NCBI GenBank assembly: GCA_026545765.1
Contig: CM048841.1
Coordinates: 101,203,352-101,267,351, forward strand
Source: Plantago major
Taxonomy: Eukaryota; Streptophyta; Magnoliopsida; Lamiales; Plantaginaceae
Length of the DNA stretch: 64,000 bases
Direction of reading: 5' to 3'
Shown one piece after another: positions 46,727 to 55,673 of the stretch (positions are counted from its first letter, which is position 1; each line of letters starts with the position of its first letter). Made by a program: the position numbers and the translations under genes. Below the pieces are notes generated by a model. It was not told the DNA's origin, searched no databases, and was given only the letters and a program-made list of their open reading frames with translations.

Positions 46727-48171
46727 TTAAAATTCAACCAACTGTGTACGATAGAAGTAGCAGCCTGTAAGACCACCTTGAGGCAATAGAGCCAGCATCA
46801 CAGGCCCTTGAGCTCCCTCTTCAGCTGTCACAGTTCCGGTGTGCCAGCTTAAGTCTGTCGGGACATGGCCTGGATGGACAGAGTTGATGCACATATTGGT
46901 ATACTTCCGTGAGAGAACTCTAGTGTATGCAGTAAGAGTGGCCTTTGATATGCTGTAAGCTGGAAACAAAGTTTGCCATCCATTGGCTTCCAGTGCATCT
47001 TCCTGCACGTCATGCAAGAACTTCTCCAATATTCCATCGATTTTCTCTTCTGTTAGAGTGTCGATATCTCCAAGTTGTTTCCTGATCTGCTCATTAGGAA
47101 CTCGCTGCATTGTAAAATTTAAGCATAATTTAGTTTAGGAGTCTAATTTTAATCTTGTTTTGCAACATCTTTCTTGTTGTAGAACAATATCTTACTGGTT
47201 GGGTTAATCTACTTACACTTAATTCACCAGCTTCAGAAGAGATGTTCACTATTCTTGCTCCTGAGGAGGAAAGGTGTAGCAAAGGAAGAAGGGCTTCAGT
47301 TACATTCTTGACTCCATAATAATTGGTATCAAGGCATTCTTTAGCTGTCTCATACGTTGTTTTTGCAACATCTAGAATCTTAATTATCGACTTGCCTGCC
47401 AGCTGCAATTGATGGAGATTGCTAAAGTTGAGAACTACAATCAAGTTTTGTTATTATTGTCATTGCTGATCTGCATTACCTCTGGTGCGGTTTCTACGTT
47501 TAAATTCTTTAGTCCATCTTCGTCAACAACAACTCCTTGAGCTCCAGCATTGTTCACCTGCATTCGTATGAGTTAAAACAGTATAGTCAATCATGCCCAA
47601 CCTGAAAGTTAAGCTACGCAAGATGTATTATTGCTCGTTCCCTGACATGTTGATAATTTCATCTGCATCGTTTTCGTTTAACTAAGTAATGACACACAGG
47701 AGTAAGTTGAGAACAAAATCTTGAACTTCACATCTTGTTATATAGTCTTAGTTCTTCGGTTTTCAACTTTCATGAAGCGATATGTCGAAAAGTTGAAAAA
47801 GATTCATCTTACCAAAATATCGAGTCTTTTGAACTCAGTTGTTATGAACTTGGCCAAGGACTCTATGCTTTGTGGATCTCTAACATCAAGCTGGTGGAAG
47901 AACACATTGGAAAGGCCTGATTCCTGCAGCAGTTTCGTGGCTTCCACACCCCTCGTCTCATTTCTAGCTGTCAAAACTACCGTCACACCTTCTTTCGCAA
48001 GCTGCCGGACAGTCTCAAAGCCAATGCCTTTATTTGCACCGGTAACCACTGCATACCTGAAAATCATACTCCAATATATAGATAATTGCTCATAACCAAA
48101 CTATATTAAAAAAACTGTCTCAAGAACTCTACTGATCACCTTTTTGGGGCCTGAGTTGCATCTGGTGCCAT
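46727..48171 (-). CDS. Short-chain dehydrogenase/reductase, salutaridine reductase-like, 305 aa, five exons (SDR B)
   Basis: Exons on the minus strand: 48171-48140, 48056-47813, 47557-47480, 47402-47217, 47104-46727. All splice sites are GT-AG and phases close exactly (306 codons with stop). The cofactor motif TGANKGIG is at residues 16-23, NNAG at 94-97, the catalytic Ser is in NISSEAG near 173, and YSISK gives Tyr230 and Lys234. It therefore looks catalytically complete. It is an NADPH-dependent carbonyl reductase of the plant salutaridine/menthone reductase group with unknown substrate. Exon borders are identical to SDR A, but the protein differs at many positions, so the two are older duplicates than the block around them. 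The region 5' of it carries the remains of another SDR copy. Confidence 0.9.
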
Positions 48172-48549
48172 GCGTTTCCTGGCCTTCGCTTTCTCAAGAA
48201 TTAGCTGATGCTTGTGTACAAATTTCATCCCATTTGCATCATAGTTTTATAAGGTGTTTAATTTGTTTCTACACAAGTAAATTTAAAAAGCATTTGCGTA
48301 TACAATGCTTGCCTTCTGTCTTCATCTTGAATAGAATCCGGCTAAAAAAGATGCTAGTCTCCATCACCATCAGCTAGTCTATCTACTAATCAGGTTGATT
48401 ATAAAAGTTTGATCAATAATTATTTTTGGACTTCATATACATTATTTTACACAAAGTTTTAGAATTGGATAAAAATTGTTGCGAAAAATATGGCAATGCA
48501 TTTCTGAAGTTTTATTTACTCCGGTGACTACTGCATGCCTGAAATTTTA

Positions 48550-49160
48550 TTACAACATAGAAAGAGTATTGTTCATGTCAAATTTATCCAACCACTGGTA
48601 GAAATACTTGTATAAGATGTATATATCTTCAATAAAGTTTATGCGTTGTAACCAAAACTCAGCCACCTGCGTACGATCAAAATAGCAGCCAGAAGGACCT
48701 CCATCCGGTAGTAGAACTAACTTTACAGTTCCTTCAGCTCCCTCTTCCACCGTCATTGTTCCATTATGCCAAGTTTTATCGGTAGGGATATTACCTGGAT
48801 GTAAACAGTTTATACGCATGTTTGGATATTTCTTCGCGAGGACTCTAGTATAAGCATTAAGTGTGGACTTTGACATGATATAAGCTGGTACTATCATTGG
48901 CCATCCATTTGCTTCAAGTGCATTTTCTTGAAAATCTTGCAAGAACTTCTGGAGTACTCCATCGATTTTCTCTTCTGTTAGAGTGTCGATGTCCGCAAGT
49001 TCTTTCCTTATCTGCTCACTAGAGATGTGCTACATAAGAAAGGGTGAAATAACATGGCTAATTAGTATTCTGTTCTACATATTGTTATAAAAAGATAAAC
49101 TCTTGGAATGATCTGCTCACTTTTAGTCCACCAGCCTCGGAAGAGACGTTCACAATTCTT
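48550..49160 (-). pseudogene. SDR pseudogene, last exon and end of exon 4 (SDR C)
   Basis: Exon 5 is closely related to that of SDR A, with YIMSK kept and VAEF near the end. Its stop codon has changed from TGA to TGG, so the frame runs on about 38 codons. Only the last ~40 bp of exon 4 remain before the sequence switches to GONST1 at 49156-49160, where TTCTT is shared by both sides. Exons 1-3 are missing. It is the counterpart of SDR A in the left block. Confidence 0.85.
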
Positions 49161-49926
49161 ATTTTTGTGTTCAACGAGGTTGACTATCTTTCTCAAATGT
49201 GAGTAATGATCCACAACCAAACAGGGGCTACCACTTAGTGGATGCTTGGGCTTGGCTATCAGCTTCACTTCCATGTGGTTTCTTCATCAAACAGGGGCTA
49301 CCACTTACAGGTTAGTCGTTTTGCTTTCTGAATTTAACACCTTAGATAGCTGGATAAGTAACTGATTTCAGAGGAAAATTGAATTCAAGAAAGCGAAAAA
49401 TTGGTTTTCATAGAGATTCTGTACATACCTTTACAAGTATTTCCTGACTGATACACGTCCTGTATCAATTACGCGTTGTCTGTGCAATTGGATAGATTAA
49501 ACAACATGAAAGGTCTATTGAGGGTTATCTAGTAAGGTGTGAATGATCAAAACCACCAATTTAATCATCTGAAATTGTACCTGTTTTTAGGCCTCTATTC
49601 TTCTAGTCCTGCTTATAAACGTGTCTGGTTCATATCGTACATCCTGGCTTATTTGCTGATTCTCCAAGCATCTTTGCAGCCTTGTTGGGTCGTTGAACAA
49701 AATACCTCTTTCTATTGCTGGAATTCTTCTCTTCAATGTTCCAACAAGTTTGGAAAATTCGGCTAGTATATTTTTTGGTATGATTCTTCTCTTCAATGTC
49801 TCATCAACTGCTATCCATATTTCCTGGTACAAACTACCAAATCCCCCTCTATGTAGCAGCTGACGATAACTTTCTTCTGCAGGCTTGTTAGCAGGAGTGC
49901 TTTTCGCAAGAGCGAAGATGTGTTGA
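49156..49926 (+). pseudogene. GONST1 3'-end pseudogene (right copy)
   Basis: It contains the end of GONST1 exon 7, a scrambled part of exon 8, and exons 9 and 10 up to the stop at 49924-49926. The final Arg codon has become Cys. There is no promoter or 5' exon. Near 49218 a 20-bp piece of exon 8 is inserted ahead of its normal position (it recurs at 49288), and the start of exon 8 is lost. It is convergent with the intact methyltransferase gene. Confidence 0.9.
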
Positions 49927-50351
49927 AGACTCAATTTGAAGGATATAGAATACAAATACTCTGTAAAGCTAGAATTTCTAGCAGATCATGTATACTTAAT
50001 AGTTAGTCCCCATGCAGTCATACTATTCCTTTTTGCCAGGAACACTTCCCATTCAAGATGAACAGTTGAAAATCATACGATCAAAGTTAGTTTAATACTA
50101 CAATGTTGTAACTCAGTTCTTTTCTGCAAGAGCAAACACTTCTTTTTCGACACAATAAGAAATACAAATACTCGTAAACTAGCATCTCTAGCAATCATCT
50201 CTTGGTACAGTTACACTATTCCTTCATCGGTGTCTCTACCATAACAGTTTCTCCGTTAAAGGTGACAGTCGGAAATGATAAACAGGGATGAAAGCATTTA
50301 GTCCGACTAGCATTAAACTCATCTTTCCCTGCAGCACTCAACTTGATTGTT

Positions 50352-53207
50352 TCAACTGAGAGTAACCTCAAAAACAACCCCGCCTAGATTGCGAACAGTA
50401 GTACGAGTTCCATCAACTTCACTTATTCGCAATCCATGTCGCAATGCTTCACTAATAACTAGTGCATCCATCCTGCAGGCAGGCAATCAATACAATTACG
50501 CTACACGCCACATGATACTTGCAATTCAAAATTTTCCTACTAACAATTTAAATTTGTTCATGCCTCAACCTTATTTAGAACTTTTTCGTTATATAGGCCA
50601 AAACATTCCTGTTACATAGATCTGACTAAATTGATTATACCATCTCCATACGGTTTTAAGTTCCTAAAATCCTTGCTAAAGTTTCAGCAACCAAGTTTCA
50701 CAATAACTAAGTTGATATTCTAAGTGCATAGCAAAAGTCGGTTACCTTTTCACAGGCAGACCCTGTGAAAAATAAATGGTTGGAAAAGCTATTGGAAAAT
50801 CATCACACATAAGGACTTACACTTTTGTTCTCGATACATAGCCCAAAATAAATTTACATTTCTTCTCGAGGCTAGCTTGGAGTAGCTTTTCCACTGTATC
50901 AAAGAGAAAAGGAATACTATACTGCTGGAAACTTGAGTATTTGTTAAGACAATTCACTTTTTCTTCCGTCTAGATATGAGAGAAACAAAACATGAGACGT
51001 GTGGAGTTAGTGTAACACACTACATGACTACACTCACCTCAAAGTGTTGAATTTTTCATGGCTCAAATGTAAACGAATAATATTTTCAGAAGAATGATGA
51101 TACAAGTGCATCAAAATAGAAGTAGACGAAGAGTTCAGTTAAGGATATAGATATCAGCTCCTAGAATAAGATCAAATCCTTGTGGACGGCTCTGCAAAAT
51201 GTGTTTGAGCTGGTCAGAGTCTCCCCATTCCAACTTCTCAGCTGTCAACCCTGCAGATATATCACAAATATAAGACGGGACTTAAACATTGGAGACATTT
51301 TCCAGAACTGTCCATTTACCAGCACAACAAACAGAAGTTGGAGAAGAATCATGAAGCTCTATGTTCTTCTTTAGGATCTGAATATTTGTATATAAAGAAA
51401 TATGTCAAGAAAAAAAAAATACAAAGAAGAAAAGACTTCTGCATAAATTTCATCCAAGCAATGTAATTCAAATTACAAAAGTCTTACCTTGAGGACCTCG
51501 TCATTGTGGTCTGTCATAACTACTTCGCGGCAAAATCTGCTGCAGAGCATTCCAGTAATCCCTGCACCAAAACACTACAGTTAATTCTACTTTAGAGTTG
51601 CTAATATTGCCAGTGAAACGATCTATTTCATTCTAAAGAATGCGTTTAACCAAACTGCTCAATCGGGAAAATGATCACCCGGACCTGGTCTATTCCCCTG
51701 TGGCTGACATTAATTTCCATCCCCTGAGAACTTGTACTAGATGCATTCAGATGCATTTTTCAGGTGATGTGGTGGATAGCATTCACAGTGTCTATGTATT
51801 ACACACAAGCCAGGGTAATAATTTTCTGATAGATTAGACCCTACTTTCACTACCACGTCGAAAGCTACTGTCTCAAAAAAAATTAAATGACTAATGTTAT
51901 TCCTTTAAGGCTTCGTTAACATTTCGATATACAAAGGCCCCTGTTTGAGCTTGATGTGTTCCAAAACTTCTATGATATCACGATTCATGAAATATAGATA
52001 TAAATCCTGATATTGTAGCTTTGTTGAGAAAATACCTTTTGCATTATGCAACTTACCAGATTATGTGTGTAGGAGCTAAATAATTCGACTAAACACACAC
52101 GTGATAGCATTTATAGAATGTAAGAAGTTCCAGAAGAAACACTAACCGACACCCGAGCCAAGTTCAATAATAGAACACCCTCGAAGAATTTCAGCATTTT
52201 TTGAGAGATAGTCATTCAAGAGCACTGCTCCAGGCCATACTAACTGCCCTGTCAAATCAAAATCAGCTGCCACACAGGTAGTCAGCACTATGCAATACAT
52301 ATCTCTCTCAAATACAAACATGAAAAATCATGCTTGAGAATAATTCAGGATCTCAAACTCCAAGCTCATTCATTTTCAATCTACCATGCTGAGATATATT
52401 GTTTGTTTATAAAATCACCTAAAGCATTTCACCACGGCATAGTGTTTGCATAAACAAGAAATGCACATCAATTTCATGAAACACTCTTTACAGTTTACAT
52501 TGAAAGATTCATCAACATGAAGGGCATATATAGTCTCATTGGGCTTGCTGAGCTTGATGAGCTTTCTAGTTTCGGTTTAAGCCGACACTAACCTGGTTTA
52601 CACAACTAATTTGGTTTTAAGGACAAGTTCCCAATAACCATACTCATACTTTCTCAACAATCTATACCTACAAGCTAAATTCTTGTGAAAAATTGATTTT
52701 GCACTTAACTCGTGGTACAAAACTAGTTTCCACTTGGTCACATAAGCGCCAACCAAACCAGTTTTACAACTACTCCTTATTCATTCAACCTTAAAACACA
52801 CTCCCTGAAATCAAAGTGAAAAACTACCATAGTCCAATACATATCAATATCATTCAAGCAACAAACACTGAAACATAAAAGATCATAGAGTACTATACAG
52901 ATTCAATTAACAAATAAAATAAGAGATTCTATAAAAGCAAAAGATTGAAAATTTAGAGAAAGGAGCTAACTTGAAGCAGAATTGAGGCAATAGAGCTCAA
53001 GAATTTGTGAACCAAAGGTAAACTTGGTGAGTTGGTAGCTGCACAAGGCGAGTAAAACAATCAAGAACAGAGTATAATACTAATTTGTGAGCAAGAAAAC
53101 AGGCAGAAATGATTGTAGGTACTAGTTACTTACTCGTCATTCATGAAGAAAGATTGATCCAAGCAAACAATGTCATCATCGTCTTCAACTTTCACCCTTT
53201 CCTCCAT
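50352..53207 (-). CDS. SAM-dependent methyltransferase, family 16 (METTL21/23-like), 242 aa, eight exons
   Basis: Exons on the minus strand: 53207-53134, 53038-52971, 52266-52147, 51561-51488, 51377-51320, 51250-51149, 50932-50821, 50472-50352, 729 nt in frame. The seven-strand methyltransferase fold is indicated by LTGQLVWPGA near residue 52, motif I ELGSGVG at 82-88, the acidic VVMTDHND near 102-106, and FDLILGADI near 157-165. These match the family of lysine or protein methyltransferases related to METTL21/METTL23; the target is unknown. Intron 6 (51148-50933) starts ATATCCTT, the U12-type donor, and its branch-like cttaac lies 11-12 nt before the only in-frame joint, which gives AT-AA ends. 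If that intron is modelled otherwise, the frame breaks. A defective copy lies at 28900-30739. Confidence 0.82.
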
Positions 53208-54870
53208 TACTCTCTCAAAAATTTCCTCTTTCACACACTGCCCAATATTTTCTGATTCTCTTCTTGATGGGTCAATGGGCCTCATTGTTCGGTAGTACTT
53301 TGGGCCTTCTGAAAAACCTACACGGATAAAGCCCTTTTTTTTTGTTTAAAGGGCTTCTAATGTCAGTATTTTGGGGAAAAGTCTAGCCAAACCGTAAAAA
53401 AGAGGCCAATTTTACTCATCAATCACCGAAAAGACCAGAGTAAGATTGAACAAAATTAAAAAGACCAACGCAGTGTAGAAATACACCTTAGTTGTACTTG
53501 CAACGTGAAGAAATATGGCTTAGTTGTATTTATACATTGGAGAAATACATCGTTATCTGTATTTACAACGTGAAAAAATAACGTAAAATTAGGTTTTTCT
53601 ATTTAGAAAATTGTCCAGTTAGGTAGTACCGATTTGCTACTCTCTTAAAACTGAGTTAATTTAAACTCGTTTCATTTTAAAGTTATATTTTGTCAGATGG
53701 AACTCTCTTCACTTTAAGGTTAATGCTTAATATGAGTATGCCATTTTAGATGGCAAACATAATTGCTCTCCTCTGTTCGACTCGAGTCGAACAGGAAAAA
53801 GTTTCTTGTTGACGGACTATTATCCGTCAAGTTTTCTTTCTTTCCAGCTCAAACAATCTTTTATTCTACAATTTTTTTTTATTAAAATTCATTTTAAAAA
53901 CATAATTAACTATGTCAACTTCAAGTTCCTTCTGTACCATCATATCAATATCAACTGGTTAGAAAGATCCTTCGATTCTCCGTCACATAAAACTTCATAT
54001 ATCACGTAGTTTTATGAGAAAAGTAAACGTAATGATAGAATATAGAAAAAAGTTTTAAAAAGTGTACTTTTAGTTGTAAAATGTGTAATTCGAGTGTAAA
54101 GTTTGAGATTGTTTATTATTTGTTAGGCGTGGTGTAGCTTCTCTTTTTGGTAACGTATGAAGTCCTGTAGGACGACTATAAATGACAAATGTATGAAGTT
54201 GTGCGGGACGAAGGGGAAGAAAATCATTTTTGGTACCTTAAGTTGTGACAGACCGTTTTTGTACCTTTAGTTGTGACCGTCCAATTTTGGTACAATGTTT
54301 CGTATTTGTCCAATTTTGACCGAATCAGTAAGAATTAGCTTTAATTAGTCGATTTTCCGTCAAGTCGGCCCGTCCAATGACTGACTTTGACTTGTAAATG
54401 GTTGAATCAACTTTTAACGGAAATATTTAACGGCATGGGGCTTCCTACCCATAACACAGGAGATCCTACAACAATCATACAACATGTTCAACAATCTATA
54501 AATGGTCCGGAAACAATTCTCATGTTACTTTTCATACAACATGTTCAACAATATCATGCAATCCCAGCCCAAGACTACAAGAACTTATTGAAGAACTGAC
54601 ACATGATTTCCAATCAAATGAGGTAGGTTCTGCAAGGGACTCGGATGATGAATGCAGATGAGGGAGACGGTGTTGGAGGTTGCTAACAAATCTGTGGCCC
54701 TTCTAATCGAGATATAGGCCGGTTAACTCACTGGGTGGGAGGTCCACCACGTCTCATCGTCTTGGTGAGAGCTGAACATAACTATCAACTGAAATGGATG
54801 AGTGATCAGTAGTGACATGGAGTAATTGTTAAAAAATGTAAACAACCATTCAACTCCTCGATTTCATTTT
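53208..54870. other. Intergenic DNA between the methyltransferase gene and the NLR
   Basis: Promoter side of the methyltransferase gene, then AT-rich sequence. It holds a half-copy of the hairpin element at 54110-54155 and a 70-codon frame at 54387 that resembles nothing I know and has local internal repetition (catacaacatgttcaacaat twice). Confidence 0.45.
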
Positions 54871-54877
54871 CTATCTT

Positions 54878-55060
54878 TACAACATTTGGTCATTAACAAT
54901 TGCAAAAGGCTAAGGCATCTTCCCTCTAAGGAAGCCATGCTAAGCCTCTCCAAATTAGAGAGATTATGGATTAAGGATTGTCCAATGCTGGCATAGAGGT
55001 GCATAGATCCTAATAATTCGGCTGCTGCTGCTGCCACCACCGATATATGGTTCTTCTGAG
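54878..55060 (+). pseudogene. LRR relic of a different NLR, plus strand
   Basis: In one plus-strand frame the sequence reads RLRHLPSKEAMLSLSKLERL and then WIKDCPML before a stop. This is the style of the last LRR of a CC-NB-LRR protein. It does not match the tail of the minus-strand NLR at 55.7 kb, so it is a remnant of a separate gene in the opposite orientation. Confidence 0.55.
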
Positions 55061-55080
55061 TGGCCCAAGATTTCACATAT

Positions 55081-55673
55081 TGAAGATGTTTGGATATATT
55101 GTAAGTCTCTTTTTTATTAGTATTTCATTTATTTATATAGTAGTGAGAACCCACCACGCTAGCGCGGTGTCAAGTACACTCTATAACATCATGTGAGTAT
55201 TTGTTATAAAAACAATTAACATAAAGAAAACTTATAAACTCACAAAAATCGATGGAAAATATCATGGCTACAGTAAAAAGAAGGTCTTTAGAGAGACCGT
55301 CTATAGATAACATATTTAGTGACTAACCTATGTTAGAACAAAATCATTCATGTTATTAATCAAAACCTCTATGTTGTCAACAAAATGTGTTTTTTGCAAT
55401 ATGAAAAACCATTAAGAATATAGACGTTTTGATTAATAAAATCGATAGTTTTCTTGATAACATAGATCTGTCTATAGATATGTAATCTAGATGCCGTCTA
55501 TCAGGAAACTTGATTTAGAAAAAGATCGGAGTTTTTTTTAATTAATAGTGTCAATGTTTTATATTAAACAAATATAGTATTAAAATTTTGTACTAAATCA
55601 CCCATGTGCATAATATATAATATAATGTACAATCAATGATGTATTGTGATATTTTACTCCCACCATTTAACTA
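55081..55673. other. Spacer downstream of the NLR
   Basis: AT-rich. Around 55277-55305 the sequence ggtctttagagagaccgtct resembles the end motif of the fold-back element at 35.0-38.3 kb, so a related relic may be present. Confidence 0.35.

Noticed and set aside
50933-51148. Standard AT-AC ends for the U12-like intron
   Set aside because: The AC at aaatac is only about 6-7 nt from the branch motif, and joining there puts the next exon out of frame with an early stop.
54387-54599. 70-codon frame with two IQHVQQ-type repeats
   Set aside because: It contains a small direct duplication but resembles no protein I know; it is too short to support.
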